A DNA stretch of 64,000 bases. It comes from Streptomyces angustmyceticus. Its GTDB lineage: Bacteria > Actinomycetota > Actinomycetes > Streptomycetales > Streptomycetaceae. Each line of letters opens with the position of its first letter. Within the stretch, counting starts at the first letter, position 1. The position numbers and the translations under genes were made by a program. Positions 10,848 through 18,406 of the stretch are shown here, piece by piece. The notes under the pieces were generated by a model that worked only from the letters and a program-made list of their open reading frames with translations, had not been told where the DNA came from and searched no databases. The stretch spans positions 1,922,001 through 1,986,000 of the forward strand of contig NZ_CP082945.1 of assembly GCF_019933235.1 (NCBI RefSeq), written 5' to 3'.

Positions 10848-13177
10848 CCGCACGCCTGAGCCTCTACCAGAAGGCCGAGAACGAGCTCTACAAGATGGAC
10901 TCGTCGGTCAAGACAAAGTTCTACGACTTCTGCCACCAGTTCCGTCTCGACCCGGATCACCCCAGCCTCGACCTCAAACCGCTCAAGGGCGACGGCCGGA
11001 TCTTCCGCGCCAAGATCGACCGTGCGTACCGGGCGCTCCTCGCCCGGGCGGGTGTCGGCGCCGATGGCATCCAGCAGTGGCTGATCGTCGCCGTCCGTCA
11101 CCGCAAGGACGTCTACGACCAGCTCAGCGTCGCCGTCAACCGAGTGACCGGCGAGATCGAGTTCGTCGACCTCGGCGTCGTCGGACAGAGTGTCCTCCAG
11201 CGCGCGGGACTCCAGCTCACTCCTACCACGGACGATCAGGACGCACCGGTCCCGGACGAGCAGGCCGTACCGGCCGAGCCCGCGCCCGCGCCCGTCGTGA
11301 CGAAGCAACCGGCCGCACCCGCCGAACCGTTCCTCACCGGCTGCGCCCCCGAGGACCTGCGCCGTCTCGGTGTCGCCGATGCCCTGATCGACGTCGTCCT
11401 CACGGTCACGACCGAAGAGGAACTCGACCAGCTCATCGCCGGCGCCCCGCGGCTGACCGCCGAGATCCTCACCGGCCTCGGCTCCGGCATGTCCGTCGAC
11501 GAGGTCGAGCGTGAGATCACCCAACCCGCCTCCGCCGAACTCGAACCGGGATTCGAGTACGACATGGCGGCGGCCCTCACCCGTACCGCGGTCACCACAG
11601 TCGACGACGACATCCGCAACGTCCTGGCCGAGGGCGACTTCCGCGCCTGGAAGGTCTACCTCCACCCCACCCAGCGCAGGACCGTCGAACGGAACTACAG
11701 CGGCCCCGCCCGGGTCAGCGGCGGCCCCGGCACCGGCAAGACCATCGTCGCCCTGCACCGCGTCGCCCGCCTCGCCACCGCCCTGCCGCCCGGCCACGGC
11801 AAGCCGATCCTGCTGACCACGTACACCAAGAACCTCACCGCCGATCTGCGCTCCCGGCTCACCTCGCTCATGGATCCGGCGCTGCTCGGTCGCATCGACA
11901 TCAAGCACATCGACCAGCTCGCCCAGAACGTCCTGAACGAGAACACCGCGCCCGGCGCGCAGCGCGGCCTGACCAGCGACGACCGGGCACTGGACGTGCT
12001 GCGCGAGGTCCTCTTCGAGTACGACGAGCAGCGCTGGGACGCCGAGTTCCTCTTCGACGAATGGGAGCAGATCGTCCTCGGACAGTCCCTCGCCACCCGC
12101 CAGGACTACTTCAAGGCCCGCCGTGCCGGTATGGGCCGTGCCCTCAACCGCCCCGAACGCGCCGCGGTCTGGAAGCTGCTCGACCAGTTCACCCTGCGCC
12201 TGGGGGGCATGGGCCGTGAGACCTGGGCGCAGGCCGCCGAACGCGCGGCGCGCTACGAGATGGAGCGCGCGCGAAAGATCCATCATCGGGCCGAACACAA
12301 GGCCGGGATCGGCGGCGGCGACCTGGCCCACCTCGACGACAACAGCTCCGCGATGCGCTACCTGCGCCACCGCTACCGCCATGTCGTCGTCGACGAGGCC
12401 CAGGACCTCAGCCCCGCCCACTGGAAGATGCTGCGCGCCATGGTCGCGTCGGGCCCGAATGACCTGTTCATCGCCAGTGACACGCACCAGCGGATCTACG
12501 ACCGGCAGGTCACCCTCTCCACCGTCGGCGTCAACATCCGCGGGAGGTCCTCAAAGCTGACGCTCAGCTATCGCACCACGCAGGAGATTCTCGACCAGGC
12601 CGCCAGGGTCGTCCGCGGGGCCACCTACGACGACCTCGACGACGGCACCGACACCCTCGACGGCTATCACTCCCTGCTGCGTGGCCCGGCGCCGGAGTAC
12701 GTCGCCTGTGCCGACTGGACCGACGAGATCACTCAGCTCGCCGAGGCCCTCAAGCAGTGGCGCGAGGACATCGCCCAGCCCGCCGAGGACGGCACTGTTC
12801 GCGACCCGAGCGGCACCATGGCCGTATGCGTCACCGACGGAGAGATGGCCGGCCGTGTCGCCACCGACCTGGAGATGAAACACGGCATCACGACGGCGAC
12901 CCTCAGCAAGGACGGCCCGCAGGGGGGCGGAGAGGTCCACATCGGCACGATGCACCGCTTCAAAGGCCTCGAATACCAGAAGCTTGCGGTCGTCGGCGCG
13001 AGCGACGGCATCCTTCCGCGCACCGCCCTCATCGACAAGTACGCGACCACCGACCCCAAGCGCTACGAACGCGAACTCAAGAAGAGCCGCAATCAGCTCT
13101 TTGTCGCCGCAACGCGAGCCCGCGACACGCTGCGGATTTCCTGGCACGGCAGGCCCAGCCCCTTCCTGCCCCTGTAG
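10844..13177 (+). CDS. UvrD/Rep-type SF1 helicase with N-terminal RelE/ParE-like domain
   Basis: 777 aa. The ATG at 10844 was chosen over upstream in-frame codons because it makes an ATGA overlap with the helicase stop and starts a conserved-looking N-terminus. Residues 1 to about 110 have the length and the K/R-rich beta pattern of RelE/ParE toxins (for example RIFRAKIDRAYRALLAR and VRHRKDVYDQL). A helical linker follows. SF1A helicase motifs are in order: GGPGTGKT at 293-300, DEAQD at 517-521, ASDTHQRIYDRQ, LSYRTTQEIL, GTMHRFKGLEYQ and the motif VI FVAATRARD. Proteins with this RelE-UvrD layout are known as lone helicases and in defence islands. Here it is the third gene of the methyltransferase-helicase operon. 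Whether the toxin-like domain still cleaves RNA or is a DNA/ribosome-binding module cannot be told from sequence. Confidence 0.85.
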   Translation: MTARLSLYQKAENELYKMDSSVKTKFYDFCHQFRLDPDHPSLDLKPLKGDGRIFRAKIDRAYRALLARAGVGADGIQQWLIVAVRHRKDVYDQLSVAVNRVTGEIEFVDLGVVGQSVLQRAGLQLTPTTDDQDAPVPDEQAVPAEPAPAPVVTKQPAAPAEPFLTGCAPEDLRRLGVADALIDVVLTVTTEEELDQLIAGAPRLTAEILTGLGSGMSVDEVEREITQPASAELEPGFEYDMAAALTRTAVTTVDDDIRNVLAEGDFRAWKVYLHPTQRRTVERNYSGPARVSGGPGTGKTIVALHRVARLATALPPGHGKPILLTTYTKNLTADLRSRLTSLMDPALLGRIDIKHIDQLAQNVLNENTAPGAQRGLTSDDRALDVLREVLFEYDEQRWDAEFLFDEWEQIVLGQSLATRQDYFKARRAGMGRALNRPERAAVWKLLDQFTLRLGGMGRETWAQAAERAARYEMERARKIHHRAEHKAGIGGGDLAHLDDNSSAMRYLRHRYRHVVVDEAQDLSPAHWKMLRAMVASGPNDLFIASDTHQRIYDRQVTLSTVGVNIRGRSSKLTLSYRTTQEILDQAARVVRGATYDDLDDGTDTLDGYHSLLRGPAPEYVACADWTDEITQLAEALKQWREDIAQPAEDGTVRDPSGTMAVCVTDGEMAGRVATDLEMKHGITTATLSKDGPQGGGEVHIGTMHRFKGLEYQKLAVVGASDGILPRTALIDKYATTDPKRYERELKKSRNQLFVAATRARDTLRISWHGRPSPFLPL

Positions 13178-13200
13178 GCCCGATCGAACTCGCCGGCACA

Positions 13201-13253
13201 GGCCGCGGGAATTCGCGCTTCCGGGGCGGCTCCCTCCCCGGAAGCGCGCGGCC
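13201..13253 (+). terminator. Strong nested hairpin closing the defence operon
   Basis: A 13-bp perfect stem (13214-13226 with 13236-13248, 9-nt loop) sits inside a second 7-bp inverted repeat (13201-13207 and 13247-13253; the two stems share bases, so they may be alternatives). It starts 24 nt after the UvrD stop. There is no U-tract, as is common for Streptomyces terminators. The gene to the right is convergent, so it may serve both. Confidence 0.75.
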
Positions 13254-13326
13254 TGCGCCGGGCTCACCGCCCGCGATCCGCCGGGGCCGCGATCTCATCC
13301 CGTCGGGGCCCGCAGAAGGGGCGCCG

Positions 13327-14238
13327 CTATCGCGTCGGCGCCGGCGCGGCCTCCTGTCGCGTGGCGAGGGCTTCGACCAGCCAGCAGTGGGTGATTCCCA
13401 GGTTGGGGCGCGGCGCGGCGGTGATCGTGGCGACGTGTTGCCAGTAGCGGCGGAAGAGGGGGATGGTGCTGTGCAGTTGCGCGCCGATGAAGGCGCGGAA
13501 TCCGGGGGTGTCGTCCTCGCCGCGGGAGCGGGCGCAGGCCCGGGAGAAGTGGTCCAGGGCCTCTCCGGGCTGGGGTGGCAGGCCGTCGGCGACGGTGCCG
13601 GCGGCGAGCTCGGAGGTATCGAGGAGTTCTGAGTACAGCGATGCCTTGTCGCGCACGTGGGGGCAGGCCCAGTAGAGGGGGAAGTCCGGGTGCCTGGTGA
13701 GGGTGTGCAGTTCGGCGTAGGCCAGGACCACTTCCGCGGTGGGGTTCTCCGGAGGCTCCGGAACGGCCTGGGCGGTGATGGCATCGGCGAGGCGCGCCGT
13801 CACGGACGCGGGAATCGTCCGCCTCCATGCCTCTGCGAGCCGGTCCTGGGCTTCGGGCAGCCGCTGCACCCGGGACAGCACTTCCAGGCGGCGGAGCCGT
13901 TCCTGTGCGGAGCAGTTGTCCAGTGCCTCCAGGGTGGCCTGGCGCCAGTGGAGTTCGGTTAATCGGCTCCGCACTTGACCCATCTCGTCGGTGATGAGGT
14001 CGCCGAGGCTGCGTTCGCCGGAGGCCAGCTGGGTGAGGGTGGAGATCGGGGTGTTCAGCGCGCGCAGCCGCTGGACCAGGAGCAGTTGGTCCAGCGCCTC
14101 CGGCCGGTAGCGGCGGTGGCCCCCGGCGCTTCGCTCAGCGACGGGCAGCAGGCCGACGTCGGAGTAGTACCGGACCGTCTTCACCGGCAGCCCGGTGCGG
14201 GCCGCCAGCTGCCCAATGGTCCATGTGACCTCACTCAC
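13327..14238 (-). CDS. MerR-family transcriptional regulator
   Basis: 303 aa from a GTG at 14238, with GGAGG about 10 nt upstream; longer in-frame starts exist but add an unlikely Cys-rich leader. Residues 5-45 are a typical MerR winged helix (TWTIGQLAARTG, then VKTVRYYSDVGLLP and GGHRRYR), followed by the recognition and coiled-coil region. The C-terminal 190 residues are longer than in metal-sensing MerR proteins and have no conserved metal-binding cysteine pair, so a ligand-binding or unknown sensor role is more likely. It is divergent from the secreted inhibitor gene across 133 bp and may regulate that promoter. It is convergent with the defence operon. Confidence 0.85.
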   Translation of the reverse strand: MSEVTWTIGQLAARTGLPVKTVRYYSDVGLLPVAERSAGGHRRYRPEALDQLLLVQRLRALNTPISTLTQLASGERSLGDLITDEMGQVRSRLTELHWRQATLEALDNCSAQERLRRLEVLSRVQRLPEAQDRLAEAWRRTIPASVTARLADAITAQAVPEPPENPTAEVVLAYAELHTLTRHPDFPLYWACPHVRDKASLYSELLDTSELAAGTVADGLPPQPGEALDHFSRACARSRGEDDTPGFRAFIGAQLHSTIPLFRRYWQHVATITAAPRPNLGITHCWLVEALATRQEAAPAPTR

Positions 14239-14371
14239 AGCTGCTTGAACCTCCAGCGCACGGGAGCTCTTAGCGTACGAAGTGCCGGTCGAGCACGAGC
14301 CACAAGAAACCGGCCAACACGGCTTCCGTCTCGCGTAGTTCACGTGAGAGCCGACCAGAGGGGAACATCTC

Positions 14372-14791
14372 ATGCGTATGCGTCACATCGTCGCTGCCGG
14401 TGCCGCCGCGACCGCACTCTCGCTCGGTGCCGCGCTGCCGGCCTTCGCCGGCGACACCCAGCCGTCCGCCGAGCGGTCCCGCACGGCGACCGCCCACGAC
14501 GCCTCCGACCTCGGGGCGCTCGCGGCCAAGCGAAAGGTCAGGATCTACCAGGACGCCAACTACACGAATCGGAACACGATCTTCACCGAGAACATGCAGA
14601 ACCTGAAGAAGGACGGCTGGAACGACACCATCAGCTCCGCCCAGAACCTGGGCACGTGCAGGGTCACGTTCTACCAGCACAAGAACTACGTGGGCGCCCG
14701 CTTCTCCCTGGAAAAGGGCGAGAAGGAGCCCCACTTCGGCGACCACCCCCACATGAGCGACGCGACGAGCTCCATCAAGTTCCACTGCTGA
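14372..14791 (+). CDS. Secreted peptidase inhibitor family I36 (beta/gamma-crystallin-like) protein
   Basis: 139 aa from ATG with GAGGGG upstream. Residues 1-26 are a Sec signal peptide (MRMRH, hydrophobic core, then LPAFA|GD). The mature part holds one crystallin-like Greek-key pair with the two repeats VRIYQDANYTNRNTIF and VTFYQHKNYVGARFSL, each aromatic-rich, as in SMPI-type I36 inhibitors. The last residue is a cysteine, and one more lies in the domain (GTCRVTF), so a disulfide is likely. Inferred role: extracellular binding of metalloproteases. No other gene of its function is adjacent. Confidence 0.8.
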   Translation: MRMRHIVAAGAAATALSLGAALPAFAGDTQPSAERSRTATAHDASDLGALAAKRKVRIYQDANYTNRNTIFTENMQNLKKDGWNDTISSAQNLGTCRVTFYQHKNYVGARFSLEKGEKEPHFGDHPHMSDATSSIKFHC

Positions 14792-14823
14792 CAGCGGACT
14801 GGATCAGCACGGCACCGCTGACG

Positions 14824-14860
14824 GGCGGGGTGCGGCGAACGGGGGGCGCCGCACCCCGCC
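14824..14860 (+). terminator. 14-bp perfect hairpin after the I36 gene
   Basis: Arms 14824-14837 and 14847-14860 are perfectly complementary with a 9-nt G-rich loop. It lies 33 nt past the stop at 14791 and 54 nt before the next start, so it should separate the two plus-strand genes. Confidence 0.8.
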
Positions 14861-14913
14861 CCGCCCTGCCAGCCCCTCCACGCGCACCGCGCGCCGCACG
14901 ACGAGAGGCCACC

Positions 14914-15786
14914 ATGCCGCCCTCCCGCGCCCGCACCACCACCGTGCTCGCTCTGCTGCTTCTGGCCGCCACCGGCTGCACCGCCGCCGAGCACGAACCC
15001 GCGCCCGCCCCGCACTCCCTGCCGGTGTCCCGGCAGGCCCGGCAGCTCCGGCTTCCCCTGGACGCCTACGCCTCGGCCCTGGCCGAGACCCACCTCGTGG
15101 AAGACGCCCAGGAGATCCTCATGCGCCGGTGCATGAAAGACCGGGGCATGGAGTGGAAGACCCTGCCGCGGGTGGCGGCCCAGGACACCGAGCCGCCGAA
15201 CCTCCGGCGATACGGCGCCGACGAGGCGGAGGCCCTCCGCCACGGCTACCACCCGCGTCCCGACCCGCCGTCGGTGGTTCGGCGCAGCCGCGCCTGGGAG
15301 GCACGCGAGACGCTCCCGGCCGAGGTGCGGCGCGCGGCCTACGGACCCTCCGGCAAGGGCGGATGCCTGAAGGCCACCGACCGCCAACTCGTCGGCGCCA
15401 CCGCCCCCCTCGACGACCACGCCTTCAACCAGCTGACCGGCACCGCCCTGGAAACCTCCCGGCGCACCCCCGAAGTACGCGACGCCCTGCGCGACTGACA
15501 CACCTGCATGGCCAAGGCGGGCTTCGACTACCCGGACCCCTACGCCGCCGCCGGCAGCGAGCGCTGGAAGACGGCCGAGCCCACACCGGCCGAACTCGCC
15601 ACCGCCCGAGCCGACGTGACCTGCCAGCAGTCCGCGAAGCTGGTGACGGTGTGGGCAGCGGCCGAGACCCGGGTCCAGCACCGCCTGATCCGGCAGAACG
15701 CCGACCGCCTGCACGAGGCGAAGGCCCGCAAGGACCGTTGGCTGGCCGCCGCCCGCCGCGTCCTGAAGCGGGCAGCGGGCGGCTGA
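14914..15786 (+). pseudogene. Streptomyces lipoprotein gene interrupted by an in-frame TGA
   Basis: The ATG at 14914 follows a GAGAGG ribosome site. The product starts with a lipoprotein signal and a lipobox (LLLAATGC, acylated Cys near residue 24). The frame stops at TGA 15496-15498 (194 aa) but continues open, in the same frame, to a TGA at 15784-15786. The sequence after the stop reads HTCMAKAGFDYPDP, then ADVTCQQSAKLVTVWAAAE. In this family of secreted Streptomyces proteins the equivalent place reads like W-x-x-CM-x-x-x-G, so the TGA most likely replaces a TGG tryptophan codon. An ATG at 15508 could restart the C-terminal 92 residues, but without a signal peptide. Alternatives are a sequencing error or readthrough. 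Function of the family is unknown. Confidence 0.7.
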
Positions 15787-15965
15787 GGCAGGGAGAAGGC
15801 CGCCGGCACGTCAAGGCTCCGCGAGGCGAAGGTCCAGGTCGGTGAACAGCCCGAGTTCAAGGGCGGGTAGGCAGGTACGCGGTCTCGCGGAAGGGCTGCG
15901 GCGGGTGGGGTGGTTGGTGCCGGTGGTGGCGGTGGTGCCGGTCCCGCTTGCGTACTCGTCCGCCG

Positions 15966-16766
15966 TCAGAGCGTGCCCTCCGGGGTGAGGACCACGAATT
16001 CGGCGCCGAACGGGTCCGTGCAGACGGCGAGGCGGCCGACGCCCTCGGCGGTTTCCGGGCCCATGGAGAGGGTGCCGCCGTTGCCGGTCACCATGCCGAC
16101 GGTGGCATCGCAGTCGCGGGAGGCGAACACCGGGTGCCAGTACGGCTTTCCGTCGGGTCCGAGCAGGTCGGCCGGGACTTCCATGAGACCGCCGTGCATC
16201 CGTTCCTCGCCGCAGCCGGCGGGGGTGAGCAGGGTGTAGATGCCGCCCCCGCCGGGGAGCGGCATGTCCTGGGTGCTCCAGCCGAAGACCGTCCGGTAGA
16301 AGGTCCGGGCGGCGGACGCGTCGGTGGTGTACAGCTCGGTCCAGCACAGGTTTCCCGGACCGTCCGCGGCTTCGACGCCGGGGTAGCGCACCGGCTGCCA
16401 GACGGCGAACTCCGCGCCCTGCGGGTCCGTGAGCCGGGCGAACCGGCCGTCGTCCGCGCCGACCAGGGCGGGGGCGGAGCGGACCGCGCCGCCGGCCTGC
16501 CGCACCGCCGCGGCCGTCGCGTCCGCGTCGGGGGTGTGGAAGTAGAGCGTCCAGGCCGGGCGGGCGCCGTCCCCGGGGAGCGGGCCGACCGCGCCGACGG
16601 CCTTCCCGTCGAGCCGGAAGAGCGTGTATCCACCCGCGCCCTGGTCACCGTACGGTTCGGCCCGCCAGCCGAATACGGCCCGGCAGAAGGCCGCCGCGAC
16701 CTCGACATCGGGGGAGCCGAGGTCGAGCCAGCACGGGGAGCCGGGGACGAAGTCAGTAGTGATCAT
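15966..16766 (-). CDS. Two-domain VOC (glyoxalase/bleomycin-resistance fold) protein
   Basis: 266 aa from ATG 16766 with AAGGGAG 6 nt upstream; the upstream open frame is repeat-derived and was rejected. The chain has two copies of the VOC domain, about residues 8-125 (PCWLDLGSPDVEVAAAFCRA to DPQGAEFAVWQP) and 135-262 (CWTELYTTDASAARTFYRT to DPFGAEFVVLTP). Tandem VOC proteins of this size are common in Streptomyces (CFP32/hydroxylase-like) and no substrate can be assigned. It is monocistronic, with the acyl-CoA dehydrogenase gene upstream on the same strand across 281 bp. Confidence 0.85.
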   Translation of the reverse strand: MITTDFVPGSPCWLDLGSPDVEVAAAFCRAVFGWRAEPYGDQGAGGYTLFRLDGKAVGAVGPLPGDGARPAWTLYFHTPDADATAAAVRQAGGAVRSAPALVGADDGRFARLTDPQGAEFAVWQPVRYPGVEAADGPGNLCWTELYTTDASAARTFYRTVFGWSTQDMPLPGGGGIYTLLTPAGCGEERMHGGLMEVPADLLGPDGKPYWHPVFASRDCDATVGMVTGNGGTLSMGPETAEGVGRLAVCTDPFGAEFVVLTPEGTL

Positions 16767-16925
16767 GACGACTCCCTTCGCGGGTCCTCTCGCCTCAGCG
16801 TGCCATCCGGCACCGATCACCGCCCGTCGGCCGGGATGCGGGCGGCTGCCCCTGGGCCTGCCGCCTTGCCCGCTGGTCCCGGGACCCAGCCGCGAACGCC
16901 GCACGCGCACGAAGGACGGCGGACG

Positions 16926-16960
16926 CAGACGGCAGACGGCAGACGGCAGACGGCAGACGG
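16926..16960. repeat. Five tandem copies of CAGACGG
   Basis: Perfect 7-bp unit repeated five times upstream of the VOC gene, inside a noncoding stretch (16767-17047) that shows no gene. The same unit occurs three times at 54216-54236. Confidence 0.9.
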
Positions 16961-17047
16961 CACGGCTTACCGGGAGGGGGCGCATCGCCAATCGGCTGCT
17001 CGTATGGATATGGGGTGCGCGTGCGCGGCGTCAGGGCCGCGCCCCGC

Positions 17048-18181
17048 TCAGGACCTCCCCCGGTACAGCTCCTTGGCGATGATCGAGCGCTGTACCTCCG
17101 TGGCGCCCTCGTAGATGCGGGGGGCGCGGACCTCGCGGTAGAGGTGTTCCAGCAGGTGGCCGCGCTGGAGTGCGCGGGCGCCGTGGATCTGGACGGCGGC
17201 GTCGACGACGTACTGGGCGGTCTCGGTCGCCAGCAGCTTGGCCATCGCCGAGCGGCGGGCGATGTCGGGGGCCCCGGTGTCGTACGCGGAGGCGGCCGCG
17301 TAGACCAGGAGGCGGGCCGCCTCGACGCGGGTGGCCATCTCGGCGAGCTGGTGGCCGACGGACTGCAGGTCCTTGAGGGGGCCGCCGAACGCGGTGCGGG
17401 CGCCGGCGTGGGTCAGTGCCGCGTCGAGTGCGGCCTGGGCCATGCCGACCGCGAAGGCGCCGACGCTCGGCCGGAAGAGGTTCAGGGTGGCCATCGCGAC
17501 GGCGAAGCCGCCGTCCACCTTGCCCAGGACATCCGCCCTGGTCACGGGCGTGCCGTCGCACTCCAGCGTCCCGATCGGATGCGGGCTGAGCAGCTCCAGG
17601 CGGGTGCCGGTCAGGCCCGGCCGGTCGGCGGGCACGAGGAAGGCCGTCACGCCGCGCGCGCCCGCCCCGTCCGTGGTACGGGCGAAGACGGTGGCGAAGT
17701 CCGCCTCGGGGGCGTTGGAGATCCAGCACTTCTCGCCGGTGAGCCGCCAGCCGTCCGGGCCGTCCGGTTCGGCGGCCAGGGACAGCGCGGCGGCGTCCGA
17801 GCCCGCGCCCGGCTCGCTCAGCGCGAACGACGCGACCGCGCGCCCCGCGGCCACCTCCGGCAGCCAGCGGGCGCGCTGGGCCTCGGTCCCCGACTGCAGG
17901 ATCGGATAACTGCCCAGGCCCTGGAGCGCCAGCGCGGTCTCCGCCTCCGTGCACTCCTGGGCGAGGGATTCGCGCAACAGGCACAGATCCAGGGCGCGCA
18001 GGGCGCCGCCGTCGGGGAACAGGCGCCGCAGCAGGCCGAGTTCGCCGAGCGCGGCGACCAGCGGGCGGTTGACCCGGCCCTCCGTTCCCTTCTCGGCCAG
18101 CGGGCTCAGCCGTTCGGCCGTCAGCGCGCGCAGTTCGGCGCACCATTCCTGCTCGTCCGGCCCCAGTACGCATACGGTCAC
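17048..18181 (-). CDS. Acyl-CoA dehydrogenase
   Basis: 377 aa, usual length for the family. The N-terminal helical domain is followed by the FAD/substrate segment ASFALSEPGAGSDAAALS and KCWISNAPEAD. The C-terminal domain ends with HGARALQRGHLLEHLYREVR and the RIYEGATEVQR motif, which carries the usual catalytic-base glutamate (the Glu of YEG). Family reaction: alpha,beta-desaturation of an acyl-CoA with electron transfer to ETF. It is divergent from the aryl-CoA ligase across a 225-bp promoter region with an operator-like motif that recurs before the enoyl-CoA hydratase gene. This places it in the aryl-CoA pathway, probably in the beta-oxidation-like steps after ring reduction. Confidence 0.9.
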   Translation of the reverse strand: MTVCVLGPDEQEWCAELRALTAERLSPLAEKGTEGRVNRPLVAALGELGLLRRLFPDGGALRALDLCLLRESLAQECTEAETALALQGLGSYPILQSGTEAQRARWLPEVAAGRAVASFALSEPGAGSDAAALSLAAEPDGPDGWRLTGEKCWISNAPEADFATVFARTTDGAGARGVTAFLVPADRPGLTGTRLELLSPHPIGTLECDGTPVTRADVLGKVDGGFAVAMATLNLFRPSVGAFAVGMAQAALDAALTHAGARTAFGGPLKDLQSVGHQLAEMATRVEAARLLVYAAASAYDTGAPDIARRSAMAKLLATETAQYVVDAAVQIHGARALQRGHLLEHLYREVRAPRIYEGATEVQRSIIAKELYRGRS

Positions 18182-18220
18182 GAAGCGGCTCCCCTGGTAG
18201 CGGTGCTCTATCGCGGTCTG

Positions 18221-18254
18221 TTGACTGCCGTCACGAACACGTTACGCTGACGGC
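18221..18254. promoter_or_regulatory. Shared operator/promoter motif between acyl-CoA dehydrogenase and aryl-CoA ligase
   Basis: TTGACT (18221-18226) and TACGCT (18243-18248) are spaced 16 nt like a sigma-70-type promoter reading toward the ligase. They overlap a perfect 7-bp inverted repeat, GCCGTCA (18227-18233) and TGACGGC (18248-18254). The core GACTGCCGTCACGAACACG is matched at 16 of 19 bases at 29293-29311, before the enoyl-CoA hydratase operon. Inferred regulator: the PaaX-type protein encoded just downstream. Confidence 0.55.
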
Positions 18255-18406
18255 GGATCCGAACGGCAGTACCCGGCCCGTCGCACGAGCCGCCCACCGC
18301 GCCCTCCCGACCGGTCACCGCACCGCCCGCCCCGCCCGGCCGCTCCTCGGCCACCCCCACGCGAGCCCGCCATGATCCGTACATCACGCCCTAGGGGGCA
18401 TACGCC

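Noticed and set aside
15508..15786. A separate 92-aa gene after the broken lipoprotein
   Set aside because: Same frame as the upstream part, no ribosome site and continuous family similarity; treated as the 3' part of one pseudogene.
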